DNA of 64,000 bases from Opisthorchis felineus (lineage: Eukaryota; Platyhelminthes; Trematoda; Opisthorchiida; Opisthorchiidae), in NCBI GenBank assembly GCA_004794785.1, contig SJOL01003772.1, forward strand, positions 102,175 to 166,174. The letters run 5' to 3'. The translations under genes were made by a program, and so were the position numbers. How positions within the stretch are numbered: the first letter of the stretch is position 1; each line of letters begins with the position of its first letter. Positions 42,301 to 56,400 of this stretch are shown in pieces. The notes beneath the pieces were generated by a model that worked only from the letters and a program-made list of their open reading frames with translations, was not told the DNA's origin and searched no databases.

Positions 42301-45300
42301 CATCAGCTGAGTGACTAAACAGACTTCTCCAATCGCTATATTTTTCACAAGATTACTTCACTTGCTTTCTCTATAAACTGGTAAAATTCTTAACACGGAT
42401 TGTTTTATTCGACGCATACTGTGTTCCGCAATACGAAGGAATGGTTTCAATTCTGATTCCAAGTGCTAACTTGACGGATACAACAAACTCACAGGCCCGA
42501 TCTGGTCTGCGAGCAATAGTTTGGACATTACTAGTCTAAGATTATCGTTTCCGGTCAAACTATGGCTTTTATCGTGAATACACTATCTAGAAAAATTATA
42601 TCCCTCTAAATTAGCGCCTTCTCCTAACCCAATAGTAGTTTGGGACACACCAAGCTGCGTTACACCGTCTTTTGGAATATACGTAGGTCACGTCAGTGCA
42701 TATCGCCATCCGAAAATCAAATGTACAAACGAAAAAAAGGCAAAGTGACCTAGTCACAATTCACTTTCCACTCTACATGGAAGTCGGACGCAAAATTTGG
42801 TCTTGATGAAGAATACCTTGATGTAAAGTATGAAAATGTACAAACTTTAGCACAAACAGCAGGGATGAAAAGACAAGTAAATGTAACAGCAGCAGCTAAC
42901 TCATCCATGTAGTTTGGATTTGCTGACTGGATAAAATACTATTTCACTTTCACATACCTCTTGTTTGGACAGTCCCCTTCCTGTGCTGGAGCAGGTTTAA
43001 GATTTTGATGGTGCTACCTGACTAGGAAGTCCTGACATGGGGGTTAACTGATCAACAAAACCAGGGCAGCCGGTAGGTCGTCTTTTGAGTCACTGGGCGA
43101 ACTGACCTCACCGCTCAAGCGTGAACACTCGATGCTTCAGGCGCGTCCAGTGCGCGCTGGTGCAAGGGTGGTGACACACTCACCTCGCATGTAAGATATC
43201 CGGAGTTCAAAACCCAGCGTGGTCAAAGACATGCACTGTTGATTAGCTCTAACAGGAGCGAAACTCGAGTCCAGTGCTATCCCCTCTGGTGTGAGCTCAC
43301 CAGAACGATTGCGCCAGGACACAAGTAGGACTGTTTGGAGGAAAGTGGTGTGAACGTGTGTTCTACAAATCTCGCAACCACCGACAACCAAAAGACTGTT
43401 TGCCGGGCTTTCAGATAGTGATCTGTATTTTGTTTTATGCCATGTGACAATAGCCTGACACTTGTGGCCTTCTGCTGAGAAACGCTGAAACGTAACGCCG
43501 GGCGTTCAACGCTTTTGTCCGATTCATTGTCCTTTTCGTGGTAAACTGCGCTCCAGAGAAGATGTTGTTTACGTTTAATGTATTCATAGAGCTTTACGTG
43601 AAGAACCGGCATGATCATGAAGAATTACGGTGTATGTCACCTTGGAACAAAAGCACATCTGAAGAATAATGGGATATTAGTGACCATCAGAGACTGTGTG
43701 AATAAGCGTCGGTCAAACCCGCCCTGGATTTTTTCGCTTTTTGAACGCTGTTTGTTTTGTTGAAGTAATAGTGGTGCAGTGTATTTTAGCGGTACCACAT
43801 GTTAAAACACATGGCACTAGAACCCCAGTGGGCTTCACGCTATTCACCCGTACTTCAGGCTAATTTTTCCCTCTTCAGGTTATCACGGATACGTTCAGAT
43901 TTATAACTGTGAATTTATAAACCGAAAAATAATAGCGGGATAATTCTATGCTTTTACGATGACTTCCATAGATAATGTGCTCAAAGACCTCTTATTGGAC
44001 TGAATAGTACGGTGAAAACTCATTTTCCAAGGTCCAATAAAGTGTGGCTGACAAACGGTAGAACGGTCAAGAATTATCAGAGAAACCGTTTTGTCTGCGT
44101 TAAGAATGCAGTCGGCTTAGACAATAGAGTGAAATAATTGCAAATCCTGCAGTCAGACAATCGGCTATTTTCACTCTTACTTTGTTATAACAATTAGTTT
44201 ATAGATCTTCTGTGTTCTGGTTTCCTATTTTCAGCATCAATTGACACACAGTTCAGCACAACTCATGATATCAAAGTTGAGTGGAAAATATGCCCTCATG
44301 AGAACCACACTAATACATGGAGGAGGAGGGTAGCAAATGTCTGCTAGCGAGATTAGAAAGGCCTGAAATTTCGAGCGCAGACCAAAGCAAAACGGTGTGA
44401 AAACTATGGCGAGGCTAAATGACCATTTAAGCGTTTGTCTTGCCTCACGTAAGATGACGGACACAGTTTAGCAGCGAAGGTCAACCAAGCCGAATTACGT
44501 GCCATTTCTGAAGGACAGACAACCAATGCCGCGTTACTCTGGCTGTAACTCATCTCACATCGAGAGAAATTTAGTGTGAATCAACCAAAGGTATAGAGTT
44601 GGCACTGACGCGGTACGTCTGGGGTAAAAACGTTTTAGGTCAGAAGATTACCGATTGGTCATTTCATCTGGATTGTGGTTACTGAGTCTTTGTTAACGAC
44701 AGTTAAGCAAGACTGCTGCATGCATATGTAAATTAGACTAGTTATTGTTGTTCTACTGACATAACCCGCTATTCATGGGGTTGCTGAAAACACCTCGACA
44801 GTCTAACATCGGTGTTGTCCTTCTTTGGTCCATCAGGTAGGCATAGTCCTGATTTTCTATCAACTTAGCATTTGGCTTGGATACCAAATGGCACAACATC
44901 GGCGAAACATATTCATTTGCAAATTAAATTGGTGTTAACCAGAAACTCAACTGGGTCTCTTTTTTATGGTATTCATCAACTGAACGTGCTGCCCAAAGTC
45001 CGCCTCATTTTCCGGTTGGCATAAGATTCGATTTAACGCAATATGTTTTTGTAGTGTAACGTTACTCATAATGTGCGATCAAATGTATTTCATCAGTTGT
45101 GTAAAATTTTCTGTTCAGGTAGTACATAAGATCGGTAAAATCTAGGAGAGGCCCCTACTTAACGAGCCCCAGGAAGGGCGAAACCGGTAGTGGTCTGTCA
45201 GAGATTTTCCGGTGATATCATGACTAATATATTATGTCCAGAAAATATACTGGCAACTGAAACATGGAGTGGCCTTTGAGCAGCAGATCCAGTTGAAGAA

Positions 45301-48300
45301 TATTATAAGAGAGACTATAAGAGGGATTCAGCTGAGTCACTCGCTACCTCCACATTCTGACTGTTGATCGTGGTAACACTTAGACAGTATATGACTGTCT
45401 CTCAATACAATATAGACGTTCTCATTCTACCCAAAGCCGTGGCATCAGTATTGTAGACTGGTCACCTTTCAGTTCATGCAACCCAATAAGGACAACAAAT
45501 TATACTGGAATGTGCGTATTATCCAATCAAAAAATGAGTAAACGGTTGCCTTGAAACAGGGAGTAGGAAGCACTGGTCAGTGTTCCAGGGAGATACGCAT
45601 TAAACACATACTGAAAGGATGCATATCTCTTCGTAGGTGAACTGCCCCCATACATCACTGGAAAATATCTTGAAGGTATAGAATAAATTCTTATTTTTAA
45701 AGTCAGATGTTTAATACGTCGAATTTGGTTCTCGTATAAAAGGTCCTCTAGCCAAACTCTCTTGATAGTGTGCCAAAAAACTAGAAGTTTGCCGTGAACT
45801 GTGTGCGCTGTGCGAAGAAAGCTTTGCTGAGGTTGAAAACAACTGGGTACTAAGTTAGTAGGGCACAAAAAAAGCCTACTCTTTTGCCTGCGAGAGCCAG
45901 CTACGTCCAACGAGTTTTCCGAGGTCTTCAGTGCTTGAAACTCGTGAACACGAACAACCTCCCCCAGCAAACCAGACATGGGATCAAGTCAGCAGACTGT
46001 CAAGTTTCGTGGAATCACGAACGAAAAACTGTGGTGTTCAGTGACAATAAAAGTTCTACATGGATGCTCTAAATAACTTTGTTTGTACTATCGCGATATT
46101 GGAAGAAAGAGGGGATGCACAGTAATCAAACTCCCAAAATAGGACCGTTTTACGGTTTTGGACTCCTTTTCTGTGGCAGACAAATTTTATATGATCAAGG
46201 CTTTTGGAAGAGTACTGATTAGTTCGTACAATAGGCGGCTTAACGATTCTTACTTTCGTGATAATGCGGGATACACAAAATCTCCAAGTGGCAGCTTCTC
46301 GAACCATAGCACTAAATTAATGAGCTAACTGTCCTGGTTTAACGGTGGATACTACTGATGGGGCACGCGAGTAGTATGCGAGTAGTATGGAAATGAAAGG
46401 ATTGAGAGTACACTTTCGTCAAAATTCGACCGAATAGGTGTGATGAAGCTATCCGTAGCCGGTGATCGTCAGGTGATGTAGTATACCTCTAGGACATGCC
46501 TCTAAGTATATCTTCAAACTTAGTTTAAAGTGGCCTTAGTGACACCCTTTCAGCCAGAAGCTCGGTGCGTTATGGGTTGGGTACATAAAAGATGCTAAAT
46601 TCAGTGTTTAGGGAGTGAAGTAGCTGTTTGAAACGTGAATGTTCTTAGTTGAAACAGAGCGTAGAGAGTAAGGGGAAACTGAGTAGTTTTCCGCATACTA
46701 TTCACGCATCACGCATACAAAGCATCGTTTAGCAATACAAAAAGGACCTAAACTGCTTGTTAGTCATTCTTATATCACATGTCTCGGTCTGGATTCGGAG
46801 TAAGATAGCACCACCTGACTAAAGCTGATCCCTTGTTCACCTAGATTATTAACGAACTCCCACGGACATTTTTGGTTTTGATCTCTGACTAAAAAAACAA
46901 GGTCGAAAAGTTTGGATGCCCCGTTAGCGTACAGGCTAAGATTCTCGTGTGAACGTTTCGATCATTCCGTCCTACTACCAAATAATAAATGACTGTGTCT
47001 GAGAAACGCGTCCCAGACTTTCTGGCAACAACTTAAGGACCGAACTCAAACCAATCTTTGTTCTTCAAAATCGGTCACTGAAAATGACTACAGCTATAAG
47101 GGGTGAGTCACCCGGATGGAAGTTGTCCGAGAGTAGTTGTCTGGAGACATTTGTCCAAACGAAAGTGGCCTTGGGAGAATTGTCCTGGAACCCGATTAAT
47201 GGACTTGCTGTCCAGACTTCTCTCACTTAAATTTACCAGTTAATGCTTATGTTCACAGTCGATTAGGAAAGATCAGTTGGGTCTGCTCAGTGGAAACTCT
47301 GCACGATTTCGATGTCCAGCTTGCTGAATGCATCATCATTGGTTCTTTTCATTGCAGTGGCAATCCGCATAGGTAATTCAAAAACACAAAAACATGCTAA
47401 GGCGTTTTCTGTGATGTCACTTAACGACAGCAGCTAGAATTCAGTCCCTTTTGACAAATCGGTGGTTCTGCATCCACAGACAATTCATCCATGATGAGAA
47501 TTTTGGATGTTTTTCCTTCGCCCGAATCATGATTTAGAAATGTGCCTGTGGTTGACTAGAATCCCATGAAGCATGCTTGAACCACTAGATGCCTGAGCAA
47601 GGCCGATAAACCTGCAAACGGTTTATGCATCTGGTTTATGCTCCATTTTCGTGCAAGTATCTACGAAAGCCCTTAAATCGAGCTTCATTCGTACAACAGT
47701 AGAATTACCCAGCAGGGGCGGTTTGTGTGTTCACTTAATTGTCCTACGGGATCACGAGGGTCGTTGATGAGTGTCAACTTCAGTCCGCAGAGTTGTCGCC
47801 AAACACCTCTTTCAGCAGTGGTTAGCAACAAGCACCAATCTGACCGGCGACCACGCTAAGTTCACTCTTTTTAGGCAAACAGGCTGCACTGTGTTAGCTG
47901 CCCGTTAGTACCAACCGGTTAGATGAACGCCCTGAATTCCAGCATGTTCCCTGCATTCAACCGGCATCATGGTTACCATCAGTGGTCAGGCACCTGGTGT
48001 TCTCAATAGAAGTTCAGTGAATATACAGGAAAACAGGGAACAGCCTAAATAGTCGAAAAGTGATGGGATGGAAGGAAGCAACAGTCGAAAAAGAAAGTAT
48101 GTTAACCGTCAGTCACACCTAAGGCACTACGTTTTTAACAGGCAGCTTATACTTGAGACCATCAGGGTATAGTTCGCATTGAGGTTCTTTTTTTGTATGA
48201 TACATTTGAAAAACCCAATCTCACCAGTTCATCCCACAACATACGACTGTGCTCGCTGTTGAGTGACCTACTTGTCATTGAAGTGAACCCCAGGAAACCT

Positions 48301-51300
48301 TACTTTGAAGGTTTTGTTCTTGTAAATAGACCGTCATCCTTACAGTTTTCGAATGGTGATACTTGCTTTACACAGCACGAGCGAGGAAGGTCCCCCTGGA
48401 ATTAACAAGTGGTTTGAGACAAAGTAAGTTAACATCGATCTCAGCAGCTGAATAATGGAAGTTATGTTACGATAATCTACGCAACCTCCCCATTTTGAGT
48501 AAGAGTTTTAGTGTGCCGATAATGTTTAGGGATCAGATTTGTTCTGCTCAAATGAGAGACTTTCCGTCTAAGTCTTTCTAGATCCGAATTGGTGTGAACT
48601 GAAAGAGTTTGAAAACAGCTCGACCGGGTTGAAAAAATGTGCCATGAGTTGTATGCATCTGGAAAGATTTATTTCCTAAAGTTTCCATTTTAATCTACCG
48701 TTAACATAGAGGAAACACACAAAAGGAAATCCACGTATGTAGACAACAACTGTCGGTGTAAGGTCCGTCGGCATGTGAAACCCAAAGACGCTAGTAACTA
48801 GTAACCAGATTTACTGGTCAGCGAATGTCTGAATAACAACTGAGTTTATTGCTGAACAGAGTGACCAACCTTAAAAAACTTACAGAAAAGAATACCCAAT
48901 CAGTGGCAGTGCAACCCGAATAAAAAAAATTGACAAAACAAGAAACGAAAGGAAAAATGTGCTTACTTTTCGCCATTGATACACTTTCAAACAGATAAAC
49001 CTTTTGAGGTGCATGAATGTGTGAGAATTATACACATAGTGAGGAGAATATTTTGCGCAGCGTGCTCCCAAAGTTTTAGTTTAAGTTGACAGTCTTGATG
49101 TATTAAGCCGAGCCAATGAGTAGTCAAGGAAAAGGGACACTGTGCAGAAGTCTGCGCGTAAAACATTGCGGTATTTCCTGCTCAAAGCATGCTTTTGAAT
49201 TAAAACCTCCCTGTCTAGAGAGAATAGATTGTAAAGTTTATGCGAGTGATGTCTACGGGTGTAACGGTGGGTACTACTGATGACGCATGCGAGTAGTATG
49301 TGTGTTCTCGTAACTTCGTCTTGATCTAATGGAAGGTGGGATTTATTACGGAATTTGTGGAACTACTTTGCAGTTTTTGCTTGCAATTGTGCGATAGTCA
49401 ATGAATATCCAGGAGAGTTCAAGGAGACGCGTTCGAGAAGAAGATGGATATTCCGTTTTTAAAAACAACATGCGAATGAGAGTTTAACCTTCCTGTCCAA
49501 TAGTCTGTAACAGTTTAGTTGGCGTTTTCTAATAAACAACTTCGCAGCGAACGGTTTCCCTCCTTACACGGGTAGAATAATCGTTATGTCGCCGGGGGCT
49601 GAAAAAAACCCGAAAGACCCATTCGTTGCCAATAAATTCCTAATCCAATGATTTAGTGACGGGAACTCACTTATGGATAGAAACCAGCGGTTAGAAAAAC
49701 GCCTGCGCAGCTGTTCAATACGGGAGAAATATACTACAGAAAAACTGGCTAAGGGGATGGAAATAGTCGGTGTGCTTTGAGATCATGTCCAGTTCGACAG
49801 TAATTGAACGAATGGATTTCACCTGGTAATCTTCACACGAGTGAGTCAGTGAACCGAATCAGTGCAACGGCACTAAAGGAAGAGAGGAAGGTCAATATGG
49901 TCAACAAGCATAAGACTGACCTGCAATTCGGTGATGGTTCAGCTAAGAGAAAACAAAACACGTGTATGGTTTATAATCCATTTGTGATGTTGGTTAGTCC
50001 TGAAACAAGGGTGATGGCGGGAGAACCGGTGGAATGCGACAAAACCGGCGAACCTCGTTGACTCCTTATCGTTGCTGTAAAGCGTACCAGCACATATAGA
50101 CAATTGGATTTAAGGAACCAGGTTTTGGTGATATATACTGAAGGGGCGATATTGTACAAAAGCTTGCGAGCAATGAAAGATGGGAGTGCCGCTATAACAA
50201 GTTCCAATTTTACGAAGGTAGACGCCACTAAAACTTATTTCTGAAATCTATGGTGGAATATGCTTTGGACCTCAGAAAGTCTTTACTTCAGTGCTGTGTT
50301 ACAGTTTTACACCCAGCTTCCCTGAGCTGTTGATAGGACTAATTATTACCATATTGGTGCTCGGGTGCAGTGCGAGTGTAAGTTTTATTTCCAACAGCAT
50401 AGTTCCTTCAAATTTTCCGATTCTGTTCCGCCTTTTTAAGAAACGTCGGGTTGCTCTTCTTGTGATGCATTTCAAGTACTGAATTAAAATTTCAGCCGTT
50501 ATTTGTGTGAACTTTCGCCGTGCCCTCATGAACTTTTCGTTACGGTCTACTTTCCTGAGCCCGTTTCTTTCTGACCATCCAGGGAAGATTATTGACTGTT
50601 CGACCGAACTAATCAGGGACGTTCACAAACTAACTAATTACATCCATAATCGTGAGCTTGGAGAAAGCGATGGACACGTACTGAACACTTTTTGGCTATG
50701 TTTAATGGATCAAAGTAGATGAACCGACATAGATGACTTGCGGTTGAGTTCCGGCTGACGATTCACTTCTTGGGAAGTTAAACTGTTATCTATAAAACTG
50801 ACATAAAGACAGCTTTCATCACTTTCTCTTGATGGTGCCTTTTGTTTTATCCTATTTGTGTTTGATTTGTAGGACAAAGAACAAGACCCAGTTGGTTAGA
50901 ACATTTAGGTGAGTATACACACCCTATTTTACTGCATTTATTGACAATAGAAAATGGAAGATCTCCCCGTAAGGCGGCAACGCAAAAGACACTCCGTAAG
51001 CGGTGAAACGTTTTGAAAGTTTCAGATAAGGAATTCCCTAAACCTATTTTTAAAAGCCGAAGACAACAGCTCTATCTTTGATAGGAGTCAGGAAACGTGT
51101 GCACTACATGAGTCTCAACAAAGATTCGACTACACATGCATCAGGATAATATTTATACACATTTTATTTAGCAACGGATGTAAATTACTCGCTCACTTGA
51201 TTGCGTATTTGACCAAAGTGATTTGGAAATTCATTTAGTTTACGTTCAGTTCTTATCCTCTTATGACAAGATTAGTCTCACTTCTAAAAAGTGCACTAGG

Positions 51301-53380
51301 TTAAAGATCGGCTCATTCATACTGCCACCTTACACCGTTCTGTGACTCGAGTGTAAACTAGTGGCTAGGGGCTCAGAGAGAAGGCTCTGATTTACCGAAA
51401 CTACAGGAGCTGGGCTTTTTGTGAGGAACTTCGTCTCATTTATATGCCTAGGTTTGCAAATTGCCAGTTGGATGATGGTGGTCTATAACTCTATATTTCC
51501 CAAGTAGTGTGGAATATGATGAAAATCCAAGGAAAATCCGTTCGCGGTTTCATAGTAGTAGTCATAGTAATTATAAGTCCTGAAATCTTAAACACTCCTT
51601 CTCCTGAGCAGCGGTTCACATGTGTATAGAATCCAGTCACTTAAAAGCTAACTTTTCGCATACTTGTACCACTTAAAAAGGCAACTGTCATGTCTTAGGT
51701 AGTTCCCGAAGCAGTGCTATCGGTGGCCAATATTTGGTGGGCGATACAAATACACATACAAACGGAGAGGTATCTACCTATTTGCACATAGATGATTTAC
51801 TCCCAGGATGCCATAAGAGATCTTCAGACCAGTTCCCAAGACCACCAGAATTGTCAGCAGCAGACGCAGCATTCGAACACTTACTTGAACTACTCATAAA
51901 ACGTTAGCCTATCTCTCCTGAGAATTAAAACTGGTTCAAAGTAAAAAATGATTCATCTCAGTAATCGCTTGTGCTCCCATGCGATATACTAACAATACAC
52001 TATATCAGAAGAACGCGTAATAGCTTCACAGGAGTCAAAATAAATCAGAATATCATTATGCTGAGGTCAGACAAGGGATAGGGCCCTTTTATCCTGAGCA
52101 AAGTGGATTATTTGTCTGAAATGAACGCAGTTTTAGCAAATACGTTCGGGATAAACAGCTGGACAACGTGGTGCTCATGGAGATAAAAGCACTCATGAGT
52201 TCTGTGGTTACATTTCTCAGAGTGAGTTCAATAAGTTTATGCCTGTCGGTACCCATAAACCTCAGCTTATGAACTCCCAGAGATTCATAAACACGACATG
52301 CCAATCCGTCCAATTCTAGCTATGAACGGTCCACCCCATCATCAACTAAATGGTTTGCAGACATTCCTAAACCCGTTAGAAGCATTCGAATTAAAAGGTG
52401 CATAGCACTTATGAACATCTACTCTACGATATCTCGGTAAATCATGCATTTTTTTCGACGTGCACTCACTCTTTATCAACAACCTCCTTGTTGAAACTGC
52501 TGTTTTTCTGGAGATTATCTGGAATCTCACTTAGGTTTCATCAGCTTCCCATCCCTACGCTTACTGACCTCATTCTACTGTGTACTAAGAGTGCCAAGTT
52601 TTACTTTCATGGGACCGGCTATCAACAGTTTGATGGTGTTACCATCTATAGCCGTTTGGGATAATCCCAGAAGACATCTTTATGGACAAAGTTTAGTCAG
52701 CGGAAGTCGACGTGCAACAAGTACCCTTATATAAAAGATATTTAGATGATATTTTACCCATCGCAAAGAGTGAGAGACAGGCTGAACACCTACGGTCTGC
52801 TGTAACACTCTTTACCGGAACATTTTATTCATCTGCGGATTTGTGCGAGACAACAAACTCTCTTTTTTGGACATCTTGATAACCGGAAATGCCGACGGTA
52901 CTATGTCTAGCTTCGTGTACCGGAAACCTATCTGGACTCCACAATATGTATTCTTTACGAGCCTCTATCGGTTGCAGTGAAATGCTCATTCGTGGTAACC
53001 TTGGTCGGTATAGCTAGACAGATTTTCACCCCGGATACACTCTTGGAGGATACTGAACGATGTATTAAGGTCAAATGACTACTCTAAGGGCTTCACCGAG
53101 AAGCACCCCGTTCTGAGTGCTAAACCAAAAATGCCATTCAAAAAACCAAAGGTGCCATTCAAAAAACCAAAAAAGAACATCCACCTTGGTGTTCCTAACA
53201 CTGGTGGTTATGTGTTTAGCCTATATAAACGGACACAACAAGTTTCCCTTCACCAGACTTACTGTGAAACACAGTTATGTGCTAAATTATGATCAATGGC
53301 TGTGCCAGTGACGGCGACAAGAACGTGGACTTCAGTTTTCTCTACAACCCATTGCACTTATCAGTTCACTTGTAGTTGTG

Positions 53381-53423
<43 letters not shown>

Positions 53424-56400
53424 AGAACTGATAGGAGGCTGGAAATGCGAAAACTGGAGCGTTCCCAACAACTCCATTTCACGCCAGGTGACCATAACTC
53501 AACGCTGATCGAATCCACGGTTGTCAGCGATCGTTAGGCAGATAACTGACACAGGATACAGAGTTTAACTGAACTCATCTAAGCAGATCTTAGCACGAAG
53601 CATTCGGTCACAAAGGTTGAAGTTTCTTGAGGCTACATTGATTAGTCGTTTCAAGTCTGTCTTTTAAGCTCTGAGACTGCTTTGGTCCAGAAGATTGTTC
53701 ACGTTGGTGTGAAATTGAGTAAATGTTTTAGGCTATACTGTACGATGTATCTAAGGCTGTTTTACATGATTTGCGGCGGAAGACAGTGCACGAAATGAAT
53801 CCTTCCAGTAAAATTGTTGTTCTCAGTGTCTTGTTCAAAACAAGAAGGGGATTTCGGTGTTTCTAACGACTAACAGAGCGAAAAGTCTTATTTCGGCTCA
53901 CTCCAAAAAAGACTCCAACATGTTTATCGCCCAAAAAGAATCCACACATTCCAGTATATCTACCCAATTTTACCACTGCTCAGAACGATTTATAGCCTTT
54001 TCGTACTGAGCAGAGCGTTGTTTATATTTGCTGCATATCTGTATCAATTCCTCAGTTTGCAGTGAGTGCAAATTAGGAGTTCATTCATACCTCCCTTTTT
54101 TATCCAGTGACCTTAGCTGGATTGTACCAGCAAAGTTCTATTTCACTTCGGGGCTTTTTGTCACATCCGTTCTAGGTAAGCGTCTCATTTGAGTGAACAA
54201 CCCTAAGAAAATATTTTACGTTGATAATTCTCAACTTCTTCTTTAGTTCGTTTTCTTGTATGTATACATCATGGCGAGTCCTAGATGGAAGGCTGTTCAC
54301 TTTTTATATCAGCGTACGACTCTGACTGGTTGATGGTCACCAGCTACTTTTCGGACTTGTTGTGATGGCGTTTTCTGGAAGCAGGATAGTGCTCTAAGGC
54401 ATTTAGTTTAGTGTTAAGCCCGGTCCGTATTCTAATTGCGATGTTCCACAACCAGAAACAAAGAGACGCCTACACCTTTCAATTCGAATGTTATAGCGAG
54501 GTCCAGTAAACAGAGTCTACAGAGTTTCGCTAAAACTGTTTCTGCTTTCTTCCGGGATTTAATCAGAGCAACCTGATAAGTAGGTCCAGTATTCCTAGCC
54601 TTCAAAAATGGAACCAAGACTTTGGCAACTTCTTTCCATTGACTATACTCTAGCTGGTCGTGGGACGTTTCGACGTCTTTTTGTTCTCATCGTTTCCATT
54701 TAAGTCACGATCAGTTCAGCCGACATAAATTGCTCTGGTCCAACTACAAAATAACGGTAATGAATTCCTAGTGTGTCTTTAAATCAGAGTTGTCGCATTC
54801 AAATATGCTGTCTAGACGGTGCACGACGATCATATTCACCAACGTAGTGATAGACCTTAGGCTTATAATCTCTCCTATGCAGTTTCTAAAAATTGAATGG
54901 GATCTTGGAAAATCCTTGCTGCGGGGTGATGAAAATTAGTGGATTGGAATGGATCTGGTAGACACAGCTTGATACAGCTAGGAGGCTTTGGTCCTTCTTC
55001 ACATTCAGTGAAAACTACTTGATAAGGAGGTTAGACCCCAAGAATGTTACCTGCGAACTTGTGAAACATCTGATTGTTCTTATCATATCGTAAGTTCGTG
55101 TTAGATCTAATGATTGCCGGCTGCACTCGTTCACATGTACCATTGGATCAGCCATGTGCTTTTTCATCCACTTAGAGGAATGCGGATTGTAGCGCTAAAG
55201 TGCCTGTATGGTAGACTACGTTGTAAGCAAGCGCTTTCTTATCCCAGAATACAGCGATGCGTGTGGAAAGCCGAACCGAGGAACATAAGTCTGGATGGCG
55301 GCTGCTGGAAAGCTAGATAAAGATGGTAGCGCGGTATTCATACACGAAATATCCATGTGGAAGCCTGCAGGCACCGGAATAAGCGAGTACATTCCGAATG
55401 GAATTACAGGACTGTACTAAACTCCAGCTAGAGTAGTGCTAAACTTGAAGTCAAGAGAGTTGAGTAGGATGAGTTTCAACTCTGGTGACTCGGAAACCTT
55501 TCGTTCCAATCTGGTGGAAACACAGGCAGCTTTGGAACTACTGAAGAGGGGTATAAAATTTCTGCTGGGACGAAGTTATTTAGGCTAGTAATAGTCAAGT
55601 TCTGTATGAGGGTTTTCAAGTTCCGATGCGAGTTTGCCACAGTGGTCCCCACACTCCAAACGGATAGTGTGGTACGCAAGCGCTCGTGTTCCTTATCTTT
55701 TAAGGATTCAGTCACACCCTTACAGATTACTCTTCTTTTGGTCAGTAATGATGCAGCCAATCAGGTAAATAGAATATTTAGACCAAGTTAACTTGCTCTT
55801 CGACCAAAAGCGGTTAACCCTAGATTTCTCTGGTACAATGTGATGCGATAACCCGGAATAGTTTGATCAAATTAGCGGCATTTGAACAAATATGTGCAGG
55901 TACCTGGGTGTGTTGCTTTTCGATTCTACCAATGTTACGCATATTAACGGATTGTTCTTCTTATCCCAATAGCTTCTATCACATACTGGTTTTGGTTTGC
56001 TGTGCGAGAAGATGTGGCGAAACGTTTACCGACAAATGTTGGGACCTCTATCCGGCTACTGATCTTTTCAAGATGGATGGCTTATATAAGCTGTTTGGCT
56101 CTCAGTTTGGTAGCCACGTTTCCGGTAAGGTCTTGCGTTTCACTTGTCTATTACGTGGTGTAAGCCATCGCTGTACAACTGACGCGAGTAGGACCATTGA
56201 GGTACTTACACTTCCATCTAGAAGGAAGGAAATTTTCGGTCGCCCTAGAGGGCAGAGGACCCACTACAGTAGTGGTGTATCCAGTCCAGTAGCAATGTGC
56301 AGGATCGTGGAAGAATTTTGTCAGAAATTGTACGTAATCGCTGTTTTGATAAACCTTTTACTGGAATTCATAAAGTTTGTCTTCTGGTAAAAGTTTCCTG

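Noticed and set aside
50299..50529. Possible gypsy gag relic on the minus strand
   Set aside because: The SPI(N/S)SSGK phrase is shared with the gag relic at 16.2 kb, and GKFEG may recall a zinc knuckle, but the Cys/His pattern is missing. Too little to annotate.
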